Assembly: GCA_016235425.1 (NCBI GenBank)
Contig: JACRLC010000072.1
Coordinates: 1 to 38,549 of the forward strand
DNA length: 38,549 bases
Direction of reading: 5' to 3'
DNA from: Chloroflexota bacterium
Lineage (GTDB): Bacteria; Chloroflexota; Anaerolineae; Anaerolineales; Villigracilaceae
This document shows positions 1 through 8,135 of this stretch, piece by piece; the stretch's first letter is position 1; every line of letters begins with the position of its first letter. The notes below the pieces were generated by a model, which worked only from the letters and a program-made list of their open reading frames with translations, searched no databases and had not been told where the DNA came from. The translations under genes and the position numbers were made by a program.

Positions 1-149
1 AATTCTCAAGCAGTTGTTGTTCCGCTTTTCTAAAGAATGCGGGCAGGTTAGGTATTGTCCCAGTCCTGCGAATCGAGAGCCTTTTCAAGTTAAAATGGAC
101 TGTCTGGTGTATTGGTTTTTAAGGTGCAAAAGTCGAGTCAAAAGAGTGT
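1..149. other. Window edge, no recognisable gene
   Basis: This stretch lies downstream of the DUF456 gene, which ends at 150 on the minus strand. I see no convincing coding region, RNA or terminator here; the open frames that cross it are antisense to the DUF456 gene. Confidence 0.5.
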
Positions 150-665
150 TTATAACCAGGCCCAAAGCATCCAAAAAACTACCATCACGGTTCCGATCCC
201 AAACCGTGCGGCAAATGACCAGCCCCAGCCCGTCATCCAGGCTTTGGTGCTTGCAAAGGCCGTGTCCCGGCTCCGCAGGCGATACAACTCGGCAAGGAAT
301 AATCCGACGGGAGATGCGACCATGCCGATCAAAGGGGTAAAGAAAATGCTGACGATCAATCCCGCCGCGAAGGCCAGCAGGATGGAACTCCAGGGTACTT
401 GTTTCTCGCGCGCGTGTCCGGCGATGATGATGTTGTCAACGATGTTGCCGCCGATCATCAAGAGGGTGATCAAAGCGAAGAGTACCCAGTCGATCCAGCC
501 CATCTTGTCGTTGCCTGCCTGCACGATGGCATAAAACAAAGTTGCCAGCCACATGACCGTCAGGCCGGGGAAGACCGGGATCAACAATCCGAAGAGACCC
601 ATAAGCAATACGAACAGGGTCAGCGAGTCGATCATTACTTGTAACCAGAGTTCAAAACCAGGCAT
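150..665 (-). CDS. DUF456 family membrane protein
   Basis: A 171-residue, very hydrophobic protein with about four membrane segments (roughly residues 10-45, 55-80, 88-120 and 145-170). The Gly-rich N-terminal hairpin with a PVFPGLTV stretch and the central segment reading GNIVDNIIIAGHAREK followed by a Gly/Phe-rich helix fit the DUF456 family of small inner-membrane proteins, whose function is unknown. The start is the ATG after a GAGG ribosome site. It lies 64 bp downstream of serS on the same strand and may be read through from it. Family assignment is by eye and fairly confident; no role can be assigned. Confidence 0.7.
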   Translation of the reverse strand: MPGFELWLQVMIDSLTLFVLLMGLFGLLIPVFPGLTVMWLATLFYAIVQAGNDKMGWIDWVLFALITLLMIGGNIVDNIIIAGHAREKQVPWSSILLAFAAGLIVSIFFTPLIGMVASPVGLFLAELYRLRSRDTAFASTKAWMTGWGWSFAARFGIGTVMVVFWMLWAWL

Positions 666-676
666 GTTTCCTCTCA

Positions 677-719
677 GACCGTGGACGGTGTATGATGGGC
701 CATTTTGTTATCCACGGTC
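677..719. repeat. Small inverted repeat between serS and DUF456 gene
   Basis: GACCGTGGA (677-685) and TCCACGGTC (711-719) are perfect inverted arms with a 25-bp spacer. Degenerate copies of the same word (CTGTGGTC, TATGGTC) follow. There is no T-run, so it is more likely a degenerate intergenic repeat than a terminator. Confidence 0.45.
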
Positions 720-729
720 TGTCTGTGGT

Positions 730-2028
730 CTATGGTCGTATCACATCCATGCCGCCCATCCAGGGCTTCAACACTTCGGGCACGCGGATCGAGCCATCGG
801 CCTGCTGGTAGGTTTCCATTACGGCGATCAACGTGCGGGGCAGGCCAAGCCCTGAACCGTTGAGTGTGTGCAGGAACTTTGTCTTGCCGCCGTCCGCGGG
901 GCGGTACTTTATATTCGCCCGCCGCGCCTGAAAGTCGCGCACGTTTGAAACCGATGATACTTCCAGCCACTCGTTGCATCCCGGCGCCCAGACTTCGAGG
1001 TCATACGTGATTGCCGAACCAAAGCCGATATCGCCCGTGCAAAGCTGTTTCACCCGGTAAGTGAAACCCAATTCCCTGCAAGTGGCCTCGGCGTCTTCGC
1101 GCATCTTTTCGAGCAGGGCGTCCGACTCTTCCGGCCTGGCATACATGTACATTTCAACTTTATCGAATTGGTGCCCGCGTTTGATGCCGCGCACGTCGCG
1201 TCCCGCGCTCATTTTTTCGCGGCGGAAACAGGGCGTGTATCCCGTGTACATCAGAGGCAGTTGCGCTTCATCAAGGATCTCGTCCATGTGCAGGCCGGTC
1301 AGCGGCACTTCGGCGGTCGGCACGAAGTAAAAATCTTCCTCATGGTCTTTGTAAAGATTATCCGCGAATTTCGGCAGTTGGCCCGCGCCGAACACCGTGG
1401 CGGTTCTTACCATGAACGGCAGGTATTTTTCCGTGTAACCCTGGCGGATGTGCAGGTCGAGCATGAACGCGATCAAGGCGCGTTGCAGTCGCGCGCCCGC
1501 GCCGCTCAACACGTAGAAGCGCGAACCGGTGATCTTCGTCCCGCGCTCAAAGTCAATGATACCGAGCGCAGGCCCAAGGTCCCAGTGAGGACGCGGTTCG
1601 AAATCGAATTGAGGGACTTCGCCAACCGTCTTGATGACTACGTTTTCGTCTTCGCTTGCCCCGATGGGAGTCCGTTCATCCGGGACGTTGGGGATGGTCG
1701 CCGTTATCGAATCCAGTTCAGCTTCGACGTCTGTTACCGTTTTATCGAGCGCGGCGATTCTATCGCCCACTTCGCGCATGGCCGCGATTTTTGCTTCGCG
1801 TTCCGCGGCATCCTTCACACCTGCACTTGCGTGCGGTGCAAGTGTTTTGCCGATTTCCTTGGAGACCGCGTTGCGTTCAGCTTTGAGCTTCTCCACTTCG
1901 TTGAGGAGCGCGCGGCGTTTTTCGTCCAGCTTCAGGATGGCATCCACAGGAGATGGATCCATCTGGCGGTTCCTGAGCGCCGTGCGGATGAGGTCAGGCT
2001 GTTCGCGAATGAGATTGAGATCGAGCAT
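730..2028 (-). CDS. serS: Seryl-tRNA synthetase
   Basis: A 432-residue cytoplasmic class II aminoacyl-tRNA synthetase that charges tRNA-Ser with serine. The N-terminal 110 residues are the Lys/Glu-rich coiled-coil arm (starting [14 protein letters not shown]). Motif 2 is visible as [21 protein letters not shown] and motif 3 near the C-terminus as [19 protein letters not shown]. Length is normal for bacterial SerRS. The start is the ATG at 2028 behind a GGAGGT ribosome site; the frame stays open upstream to 2103 but that extension falls inside the T-box terminator and is not coding. Expression should rise when uncharged tRNA-Ser accumulates, through the leader at 2046-2338. Confidence 0.97.
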   Translation of the reverse strand: MLDLNLIREQPDLIRTALRNRQMDPSPVDAILKLDEKRRALLNEVEKLKAERNAVSKEIGKTLAPHASAGVKDAAEREAKIAAMREVGDRIAALDKTVTDVEAELDSITATIPNVPDERTPIGASEDENVVIKTVGEVPQFDFEPRPHWDLGPALGIIDFERGTKITGSRFYVLSGAGARLQRALIAFMLDLHIRQGYTEKYLPFMVRTATVFGAGQLPKFADNLYKDHEEDFYFVPTAEVPLTGLHMDEILDEAQLPLMYTGYTPCFRREKMSAGRDVRGIKRGHQFDKVEMYMYARPEESDALLEKMREDAEATCRELGFTYRVKQLCTGDIGFGSAITYDLEVWAPGCNEWLEVSSVSNVRDFQARRANIKYRPADGGKTKFLHTLNGSGLGLPRTLIAVMETYQQADGSIRVPEVLKPWMGGMDVIRP

Positions 2029-2045
2029 GGTTGCACCTCCGTGTG

Positions 2046-2090
2046 CGAAAAAAGAATACGCCCCGGTCCATTTGCAGGACGAGGGGGCGT
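2046..2090 (-). terminator. T-box intrinsic terminator of serS leader
   Basis: On the minus strand, ACGCCCC and GGGGCGT arms (2084-2090 and 2058-2064), extended by GGAC/GGTCC, are followed by ATTCTTTTTT. This is the regulated terminator of the T-box leader; pairing of uncharged tRNA to the core should favour the alternative antiterminator. Confidence 0.85.
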
Positions 2091-2338
2091 CTCGTGGTGC
2101 CACCTGCTTTCATCACGCCCCTCTCCCCTCGGGAGAGGGCAGGGTGAGGGCGCAATCTTCGGCTTGCACGATAACGGGCGCATCCCGGTTCTCTTACAGC
2201 AGGACAAATTGACAATTCGTCCTACTCCTGCGAGAACAACTAAGCAAAGGGGATTTCATCACTTGGCTGATCGTCTCGCATTGACCGACGACTCTCTGGA
2301 CAGTTGCATGATTACTTGTCTTCGCGTGTGTCTTATGT
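2046..2338 (-). promoter_or_regulatory. T-box riboswitch (tRNA-Ser) upstream of serS
   Basis: On the minus strand the leader carries a Stem I region with the AGAGAGT bulge motif, then a Stem III hairpin (arms GGACGAATTG and CAATTTGTCC), the post-stem AGAGAACCGG element and the T-box core AGGTGGCACCACG (2093-2105), followed by an intrinsic terminator. The core reads UGGC, whose C would pair with a G discriminator, as tRNA-Ser has. A UCC serine codon at 2251-2253 in a GAAAUCCCC context is the best candidate specifier, which I could not fold to confirm. An extra 9-bp GC-rich hairpin (2119-2139) lies between Stem III and the T-box core. Confidence 0.9.
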
Positions 2339-2345
2339 TTGCTGG

Positions 2346-2373
2346 ATTATACACTTCCCAGGAGGGATGTCAA
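2346..2373 (-). promoter_or_regulatory. Sigma-70 type promoter of serS
   Basis: On the minus strand, TTGACA (2368-2373) and TATAAT (2346-2351) are both perfect consensus hexamers, separated by 16 bp. Transcription would start near 2339, exactly at the front of the T-box leader. Confidence 0.88.
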
Positions 2374-2388
2374 GCAAGTAAAATTCTG

Positions 2389-2425
2389 TATAATCTTCTT
2401 ATCAATCTGAAGTGACAGTCACTTC
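2389..2425 (+). promoter_or_regulatory. Probable -10 box and 17-bp palindrome ahead of hydrolase gene
   Basis: TGTATAAT (TATAAT at 2389-2394) is a good extended -10 on the plus strand; its -35 region would overlap the serS -35 and is weak. Just downstream, GAAGTGAC-A-GTCACTTC (2409-2425) is a perfect 8+1+8 palindrome, and a third half-site AAGTGAC lies at 2458-2464. The placement, downstream of the -10 and upstream of the ribosome site, would suit a repressor operator. No cognate regulator is visible. Confidence 0.5.
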
Positions 2426-2491
2426 GTCTTCTCCATTTCACTGCGGGTGCTTCGCAAAAGTGACTGTTAGTTTAATTTCAAGGAGGATTTC

Positions 2492-3304
2492 ATGTTGGAA
2501 GAAATGCGTAATTATCCAAAACTTCAACCGGGCGAGACACGCCTGGTTGGAAAACAGGTTCAGGATGGGATTGAAAACCAGTATGTGGTGATCCAAACCC
2601 CGTTTGGCTATCGCCGCGTGGCTGAGATTTATCGCCCCGAAGGGGAAGGTTCATACGCGGCGATCTTGTATGTCCACTGGTATGAGCCCGAAGCGCGGGA
2701 TTCAAATCGCACACAGTTCATCGAAGAAGCAAAAGAGATGGCGCGCACTGGCGCAGTCTGTTTGCTGGTGGAAACGCTTTGGTCCGATATGGACTTTTTC
2801 TACAAGCGCACCCAGGCCGATGACCCGAAAAACTCAATTGAAGAAACCGTCAACCTGCGCCGTTTCATGGACTTGTTGCTCGACCAGCCGAATATAGACC
2901 CGGGCCGTTTTGCGTACGTCGGCCACGATTTCGGCGGGATATACGGTGTGCTGGCTGGGAGCCTGGATCGGCGCCCCACGCATTACGTCATCATGGCTTC
3001 GACGCCGCGTTTCTCGCACTGGTATTTGTATTATCCCAAGCTGGAAGGTGAAATTCGGGAAGCATTCATCCAGCAAATGTCTGAGATTGACCCAATCACC
3101 CACGTCCCAAATTTATCGCCCGCGCCGGTCTTCTTCCAATTTGGTGATGATGATTTCCACGTATCCAAAGAACGCGCCGAAGAGTTCTTTGCCGCGGCAA
3201 AAGAGCCGAAAGAGATGAAATGGTATCAGTCAGGGCACGGGTTAAATGAGGACGCGGCGAGGGAGAGAAAAGAGTGGTTGAAGGAGAAGTTGAGGCTGGC
3301 ATAA
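2492..3304 (+). CDS. Alpha/beta hydrolase, dienelactone hydrolase-like, with Asp at nucleophile elbow
   Basis: A 270-residue cytoplasmic alpha/beta-hydrolase fold protein, closest by eye to the dienelactone hydrolase family. The start at 2492 follows an AAGGAGG ribosome site. The nucleophile elbow reads VGHDFGG (residues 143-149), placing Asp146 where esterases and dienelactone hydrolases carry Ser or Cys. A plausible acid lies in GDDD (218-221) and the catalytic His in SGHG (His249). An Asp nucleophile is what haloalkane dehalogenases and epoxide hydrolases use, so the substrate class is uncertain. It is a single-gene unit ending in a strong bidirectional terminator. Confidence 0.7.
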   Translation: MLEEMRNYPKLQPGETRLVGKQVQDGIENQYVVIQTPFGYRRVAEIYRPEGEGSYAAILYVHWYEPEARDSNRTQFIEEAKEMARTGAVCLLVETLWSDMDFFYKRTQADDPKNSIEETVNLRRFMDLLLDQPNIDPGRFAYVGHDFGGIYGVLAGSLDRRPTHYVIMASTPRFSHWYLYYPKLEGEIREAFIQQMSEIDPITHVPNLSPAPVFFQFGDDDFHVSKERAEEFFAAAKEPKEMKWYQSGHGLNEDAARERKEWLKEKLRLA

Positions 3305-3338
3305 AAAATCGGCCAGTTTTATGACTGGCCGATTTTTT
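3303..3338. terminator. Bidirectional intrinsic terminator
   Basis: TCGGCCAGT (3309-3317) and ACTGGCCGA (3324-3332) form a 9-bp perfect stem with a 6-nt loop, flanked by six A and six T. It overlaps the stop codons of the convergent genes ending at 3304 and 3337, and so serves both. Confidence 0.92.
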
Positions 3339-4038
3339 ATGCAGGTTTGTTTCCTGCTTTTATCATCGTACCCACCTCCAGCAACGCCGCCCTGTAAAAG
3401 AATGCCAGCCAGAAAACGATGCCGAAGTATTTGAGTACGTCGCCGGTAGTCATGAATTGGTCGAAGTAGGGAAGGGTGATGAAGACGCGGCGGGAAAGCC
3501 CAAAAAGAAAAAATGCCGCTCCCAACAGCAGGTAATCGTATTCCAAAATTTTGGGCAAAAAATAGAGCAGGTAGGCCAGGATAACGACAAGGTAGAGGGC
3601 ATAAAAAATCCTTTCCCGGACGTGAAATAACTTCGGAAGGACATGGTCGTGCAGGCGGAACAGGTCATCGATTCCCAGGAACAGGCTGAAGCCGCCGGAG
3701 ATGGCGATGAACATTACCGTTGCGCCGGCGGCGTTTTGTTGTTTCAAAATTATTGCGCTGAATAGACAAATGGCCGCCGTGCTGATCCACAGCAGGACGC
3801 TCCAATTGGATAACATGCCGATGTAGGATGGGTATCTCATCACTTCCGCCGGATCTTTAGCGAGTTTCCAGATCGGGTTGCCGGTCAGGTTTGCGACAAA
3901 TACTGTGATTCCCGCGCCTCCCAATGAGACGATGATGCCAAGCACCGTGGTAGGCCATATTTTCAATATTTGATTCTTGATGGCTGGGCAGGAAAAGCGG
4001 GGAAAGATTTGCGCGGCCAAAACATTTTTCAGGTTCAT
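3337..4038 (-). CDS. Hypothetical multi-pass membrane protein
   Basis: A 233-residue protein with about six hydrophobic segments (near residues 27-52, 75-95, 102-122, 143-165, 168-190 and 205-222). No family is recognised. A charged loop, DDLFRLHDHVLPK, sits after the third segment. It starts inside the end of the sugar transferase gene (ATGA overlap, 4035-4038), so the two are surely co-transcribed and probably translationally coupled. That suggests a role in making or moving the same surface polysaccharide, which is inference from context only. Confidence 0.7.
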   Translation of the reverse strand: MNLKNVLAAQIFPRFSCPAIKNQILKIWPTTVLGIIVSLGGAGITVFVANLTGNPIWKLAKDPAEVMRYPSYIGMLSNWSVLLWISTAAICLFSAIILKQQNAAGATVMFIAISGGFSLFLGIDDLFRLHDHVLPKLFHVRERIFYALYLVVILAYLLYFLPKILEYDYLLLGAAFFLFGLSRRVFITLPYFDQFMTTGDVLKYFGIVFWLAFFYRAALLEVGTMIKAGNKPA

Positions 4039-4661
4039 TGTTTGCTCTTGTTTGATTCTGAGGTTTGGCTGCCGGTAAAATACTCAACCGTTGCCTGTCC
4101 CGGCTGGCTGATGCCTTCGCGTTTGATCACTTTCCAGGCCGTCATGAAAATGATCTTGATATCCAGCCAGAACGACCAGTGATCCACGTACCACACATCC
4201 ATTGCCAGTCTTGCGGGCCAGTCGGCGGCGTTGCGGCCATTGACTTGCGCCCAGCCGGTGAGGCCGGGGACCACGTCATGGCGGCGGGCTTGTTCGGGCG
4301 AATAGAGCGGGAGATATTCCATGAGCAGGGGACGCGGCCCGACGAAGCTCATGTCGCCGCGCAGGATGTTGAGGAGTTCGGGCAATTCGTCGAGGGAAAG
4401 AGTTCGGAGGATCTCCCCAAAGCGTGTGAGCCGCTTGGAATCCGGGAGCAGGTTTCCGGTCCGATCCGAGGCGTTTGTCATCGTGCGGAATTTGTAAATG
4501 AAGAAGGGATGTCCCTTGCAGCCGGGTCGTTCCTGTCGAAAGAGAATCGGAGTCCCAAGAAAAATGCGGACGAGGATGGCCGTAAGAACGATGATTGGGG
4601 AAAGGATGATTAGCGCGAGGATCGAGAAGAATAGGTCGAAGATGCGTTTGCTGGGGGGCAT
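4035..4661 (-). CDS. Undecaprenyl-phosphate sugar transferase (WcaJ/WbaP-type)
   Basis: A 208-residue bacterial sugar transferase that would place the first sugar-1-phosphate on the lipid carrier in exopolysaccharide or glycan synthesis. It has the N-terminal membrane helix after KRIFDL, then the hallmark blocks [35 protein letters not shown] and [11 protein letters not shown]. It is the short form that lacks the multi-pass N-terminal domain of WbaP. TATAAT lies only a few bases upstream of the ATG with no ribosome site, so the message may be leaderless. It overlaps the downstream membrane-protein gene by 4 bp. Confidence 0.9.
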   Translation of the reverse strand: MPPSKRIFDLFFSILALIILSPIIVLTAILVRIFLGTPILFRQERPGCKGHPFFIYKFRTMTNASDRTGNLLPDSKRLTRFGEILRTLSLDELPELLNILRGDMSFVGPRPLLMEYLPLYSPEQARRHDVVPGLTGWAQVNGRNAADWPARLAMDVWYVDHWSFWLDIKIIFMTAWKVIKREGISQPGQATVEYFTGSQTSESNKSKQ

Positions 4662-4727
4662 GGCTCTATTATAAACACACTTCGGAAGTCTTTAATATTT
4701 ATGGTATATTTTGCGCAGGAGCGACAT

Positions 4728-5405
4728 ATGAATGAGCGCATCTTAATTATCGAAGACGATCAGGCAATTTTGAAACTTCTTCAGCGCGGCCTTGCTTATG
4801 AGGGCTACACGGTGGATACCGCCACCGACGGCCGCACGGGTTTGATCCTGGCGCGCGACCATACGCCCGACCTGGTGATCCTTGATTGGATGCTTCCGGG
4901 CATGGATGGTTTGGAAGTGTGCCATCGCTTGCGGACGGGCGGCTCGATCCCGATCCTGATGCTGACTGCGAAAGATACTGTGCAGGATCGTGTGCAGGGA
5001 CTCGACGCGGGCGCGGACGATTACATGGTGAAGCCGTTCAATCTCGATGAGTTGCTGGCGCGCGTGCGAGCATTGCTTCGCCGCACACAGCCTGAACGCG
5101 TGCCGGTGTTGAAGTTCGCCGATCTTACACTGGACACGGGTTCACGGCAGGCGTCGCGCGGCAGCCGCGTGGTGACGCTCACGGCAAAGGAATATGAGTT
5201 GCTGGAGTTGTTCCTGCGCCACCCGAAACAGGTGTTGACGCGCGAGGTGATCTTCGACCGTGTGTGGGGGTATGATTTCGGCGGCGAGAGCAATGTGCTT
5301 GAAGTTTATATCCGATATTTGCGGCAGAAGCTCGAAGGGGATGGGGAAATGCGCCTGATCCATACCGTGCGCGGTGTGGGGTACGTTTTAAGGGAAAACC
5401 CGTAG
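4728..5405 (+). CDS. OmpR/PhoB-family response regulator
   Basis: A 225-residue two-component response regulator. The receiver domain (1-115) has the acidic pair Asp9/Asp10, phospho-acceptor Asp53 ([13 protein letters not shown]) and the conserved Lys in MVKPF. The C-terminal winged-helix DNA-binding domain (about 130-225) ends [13 protein letters not shown], typical of the family. The start at ATG 4728 follows AGGAG at the right distance; an upstream in-frame ATG at 4701 has no ribosome site. A TATATT box lies about 20 bp upstream. The partner kinase follows after 111 bp on the same strand. Confidence 0.95.
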   Translation: MNERILIIEDDQAILKLLQRGLAYEGYTVDTATDGRTGLILARDHTPDLVILDWMLPGMDGLEVCHRLRTGGSIPILMLTAKDTVQDRVQGLDAGADDYMVKPFNLDELLARVRALLRRTQPERVPVLKFADLTLDTGSRQASRGSRVVTLTAKEYELLELFLRHPKQVLTREVIFDRVWGYDFGGESNVLEVYIRYLRQKLEGDGEMRLIHTVRGVGYVLRENP

Positions 5406-5516
5406 TGAGCAACGAGTAATCAGTGAGCAGTTATCAGCAAAAAGCGAGCGGGCAGGCGCGTAGATAGGTGAACGCGTGAACAAATCGTCCATCGTAAATC
5501 CGAAATCGTAAATCGA
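5406..5516. repeat. Degenerate word repeats between regulator and kinase
   Basis: ATCGTAAATC occurs twice (5491-5500 and 5505-5514), and GTGAGCA and ATCAG words recur at 5406-5438. No gene, terminator or ribosome site for the kinase is seen. It looks like decayed tandem-word filler. Confidence 0.5.
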
Positions 5517-6884
5517 ATGTCTCTTCGCCTGCGCCTCACTTCACTTTACTCGACCTTGATCGGTGTGATCCTGCTTATCTTTGGCGTTGCGGCTTATATC
5601 CTCGTCAACATCATTCTTCTCAATCAAATGGATGACACGCTCGCCAGCGTCGCCAGCGACATTGTAAAAGTAGCCAGGGTTGATTCAGTGGGGGAGATCA
5701 ACGTGATCAGCCTGCCGACCCTGGATATGACGGCGAACGCGTACGTGCAGGTCTGGGGACCCAACAACAACCTGATCTCGACCTCTCCCAGCATTAGCAT
5801 GTTGACCGAGCCTCTCGATCCAACCGGACTTCAGGCTGGCCGCACGATCTACCGCGATTCCTATCTCCAAGAATCTCACCTGCGGGTTTTAACCGTGCCC
5901 CTTGAATTGCGCGGCCGGACGATTGGCTTTCTGCAAGTGGGGTCGAGTTTGGCGGTGGTGGATGCGACGCGCGGCGACATGCTTTCGATCCTGGGCGCGG
6001 GGGTGCTGATCGCGATCCTGTTGGCGGGGCTGGGTTCGTGGGTAATGCTTGGACGCGCGCTTTCCCCGCTCGAATCCATCACCGATACCGTAGACCAGAT
6101 CAACCGCGCCGACGATCTTTCCCGCCGTATCCCGTACGATGGAAGTACGGAAGATGAGATCGGCGTTCTGGTGGAATCTTTCAACCAGACGCTCGAACGG
6201 CTTGAATCGTTGTTCACATCGCAACAACGATTTCTAGCCGATGTGAGCCACGAATTGCGGACGCCGCTGACCGTTATCAAAGGCAATGTGGATTTGATGC
6301 GCCGCATGAAAGAGGTGGACGAGGAGTCGCTGACCAGTATCGATCAGGAGGCGGGGCGCCTGACGCGCCTGGTCGGTGGTTTGCTCATGCTGGCACAGGC
6401 TGAGTCCGGCAAGCTCACGCTCAATCTCAAGCCGGTCGAGTTGGATATGCTTCTCACGGAAGTCTTTCAGCAAATGCACATCCTTGCGGGCATGAAAGTC
6501 CACGTGCATTTGAATGAGATCGATCAGGTTCAGGTGAAAGGCGACCGCGACCGCTTAAAACAGGTTCTGCTCAACCTGGTTGCCAACGCGATCCAATACA
6601 CGCCCGCGGGCGGGGACGTGTTCCTGAGCTTGACCATCGTAAAGGATCAGGCACGCATCATCGTCCGGGACACCGGGCCGGGCATCCCTGCCGAGGATTT
6701 GCCTCACATCTTTGAGCGCTTCTATCGCGCCGAGAAGTCGCGCACGCGCTCGAAGGTCGGTGGCTTTGGGCTTGGGCTTTCCATCGCGCACTGGATTGTG
6801 GAACATCACGGGGGAAAGATCGAGGTCGATTCAAAGGAAGGCAAGGGGACAACGTTCGCGATCTGGCTTCCGCTGGCTTCGTAG
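5517..6884 (+). CDS. Sensor histidine kinase (HAMP-HisKA-HATPase)
   Basis: A 455-residue membrane-bound kinase, partner of the regulator just upstream. It has a membrane segment at about 10-33, an extracytoplasmic sensor domain (34-155), a second segment (158-180), HAMP (about 180-235), the HisKA dimerisation box with His245 in DVSHELRTPL, and a HATPase domain with the N box (NLVANAIQY), G1 (DTGPGIP) and G2 (GFGLGLSIAHWIVEHHGG). The order resembles CssS/BaeS-like kinases that often sense envelope stress, but the signal cannot be read from the sequence. The ATG lacks a clear ribosome site, yet the start fits the family's N-terminus. Confidence 0.94.
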   Translation: MSLRLRLTSLYSTLIGVILLIFGVAAYILVNIILLNQMDDTLASVASDIVKVARVDSVGEINVISLPTLDMTANAYVQVWGPNNNLISTSPSISMLTEPLDPTGLQAGRTIYRDSYLQESHLRVLTVPLELRGRTIGFLQVGSSLAVVDATRGDMLSILGAGVLIAILLAGLGSWVMLGRALSPLESITDTVDQINRADDLSRRIPYDGSTEDEIGVLVESFNQTLERLESLFTSQQRFLADVSHELRTPLTVIKGNVDLMRRMKEVDEESLTSIDQEAGRLTRLVGGLLMLAQAESGKLTLNLKPVELDMLLTEVFQQMHILAGMKVHVHLNEIDQVQVKGDRDRLKQVLLNLVANAIQYTPAGGDVFLSLTIVKDQARIIVRDTGPGIPAEDLPHIFERFYRAEKSRTRSKVGGFGLGLSIAHWIVEHHGGKIEVDSKEGKGTTFAIWLPLAS

Positions 6885-6902
6885 TTTTTCAGTTCACTCA
6901 CC

Positions 6903-6974
6903 TTACGCAGAACGTCCCGAAGGTTCCTGTAATTCAGCCTTGCTTTTGCCCCAAACCTTCGGGACGGTGCGTAA
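6903..6974. repeat. Dispersed palindromic element, copy 1
   Basis: AACGTCCCGAAGGTT (6911-6925) and AACCTTCGGGACGGT (6954-6968) form long inverted arms round a 28-bp loop, with outer arms TTACGCA (6903-6909) and TGCGTAA (6968-6974). The inner arms recur exactly at 32770-32784 and 32812-32826 with a different loop, so this is a repeat family and not just a terminator. Confidence 0.8.
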
Positions 6975-7028
6975 CATCGGTTAGTTCAGTAATTGGGTGG
7001 TTCTTAGTTTGGTAGTTGCGTGGTTATG

Positions 7029-7736
7029 CTATGGCAACCCCAGCCTCTCCCGCGCCTGTCTGCACAGGCTTGCGCCGTATTTGTTGTACCATTCTTCAAC
7101 CGCCGCACTGGTTGCCGCGCCGTTTTGCGCGTCCTGGTAGATCGGCCAGCCGTATTGGACATAGCGTTTGGTCTGGGCGGGCCATGTCCATTCGGCGCGG
7201 GCGATGACGCCGATGCCGCCGTTGTAGCCGGCAAGCGCGAGGCGCGCGTCACCGCCTGCTTTGGCAAGTGACCGCGAAAGATAATTCAGCCCTCGTGCGG
7301 CATTTGTGTCCGGGTCATAGGGACTGTCGGTGGCGTAAAAGTGAAAAGGCATTACCTGGAAGAGTCCCATTGCGCCGGAGCGTGACGTGGCGCGCGGATC
7401 CCCGCAGGATTCGATCTGCATAACAACGGCGGCCAGGTTCGGGTCCAGGTTTGAGGCGGCCGCCCATTGCGAGATGGAATTGCCCCAGTATTGGATCTCG
7501 CGCGTGAATATCGGGGAAATGCCTGGGGACAGGAGCGGCGAGTCCGCATTTTGAATATTAGCGGGTTGAGGTGGCGCGTCTGCTGGTTGGATGGCAAGCG
7601 TGTGATTCCATGCAAATGACGCCAGGATGGCGCTGACGAATAAAACTGCGAGGGGTGGGAGTATAAAACTAAAACAGCCGCTGGCTTCTTCAGTCGCCGC
7701 GGCTGTTTGCATATCGGTTGTGCGAGCTCGGGGCAT
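7029..7736 (-). CDS. Membrane-anchored lytic transglycosylase (SLT domain)
   Basis: A 235-residue protein with a short cytoplasmic N-terminus, a membrane anchor at about 24-44, a Pro-rich linker, and a C-terminal SLT/GEWL domain (about 85-235). Catalytic Glu109 lies in MQIESCGDP, followed by SRSGAMGLFQVMPFH and ALAGYNGG, the hallmark blocks of lytic transglycosylases that cleave peptidoglycan between MurNAc and GlcNAc. It would act outside the membrane. The gene stands alone; the ATG has only a weak AGAGAG ribosome site. Confidence 0.92.
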   Translation of the reverse strand: MPRARTTDMQTAAATEEASGCFSFILPPLAVLFVSAILASFAWNHTLAIQPADAPPQPANIQNADSPLLSPGISPIFTREIQYWGNSISQWAAASNLDPNLAAVVMQIESCGDPRATSRSGAMGLFQVMPFHFYATDSPYDPDTNAARGLNYLSRSLAKAGGDARLALAGYNGGIGVIARAEWTWPAQTKRYVQYGWPIYQDAQNGAATSAAVEEWYNKYGASLCRQARERLGLP

Positions 7737-7789
7737 ATCTATTCTCTCTTCTGGGTCTAAAGGACCCGGCTCGAGTGGTGTATAAGGGT

Positions 7790-8119
7790 TTATTTGGGCG
7801 GCAGGGTTTTCATAAACTCCAGCGCGAGGGTAATCCAGTGTTCAAGGGACAGGTCTGCGGAGTAACCTTCCTGCGCGACCATGATCCATCCGCTCATTGG
7901 TTTGCCCGTAATGTCGAAAGGTTTTGCACCGGGCAGGTTGAGCGCCTGTGAATGTTGGTCTGCGCCAACGCGAACGATCAGGTAATCTTTGTGAACGCCG
8001 ACAGCCATGTTGCCATTGACCATAAACCCGATTCCGCCAAACATTTTCTTTTCATCCGCGCGGACGATTGGGATCAGTTTTTGGCGGAGACGCTCTGCGA
8101 GCTGCTGATTGTATGGCAT
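7790..8119 (-). CDS. TfoX N-terminal domain protein
   Basis: A 109-residue protein matching the TfoX_N fold: KKMFGGIGFMVNGNMAVGV, YLIVRVG, a P-x-D/M-x-G-KPMSGWIMV block, and a C-terminal helix. In Gammaproteobacteria TfoX is linked to competence, but stand-alone TfoX_N proteins occur widely with no known role. It follows the membrane-protein gene ending at 8136 by 16 bp and is probably in the same transcript. No ribosome site is visible ahead of the ATG. Confidence 0.85.
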   Translation of the reverse strand: MPYNQQLAERLRQKLIPIVRADEKKMFGGIGFMVNGNMAVGVHKDYLIVRVGADQHSQALNLPGAKPFDITGKPMSGWIMVAQEGYSADLSLEHWITLALEFMKTLPPK

Positions 8120-8135
8120 AAGTCAATGAGATGCG

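Noticed and set aside
1168-2415. Long plus-strand open frame opposite serS and its leader (415 codons)
   Set aside because: It is antisense to a clear synthetase gene and runs through the T-box; its residues are rich in Arg, His and Phe with no domain pattern.
3450-3668. Small frames inside the 233-residue membrane protein gene
   Set aside because: Shadows of a hydrophobic gene that is overlapped and coupled with the sugar transferase.
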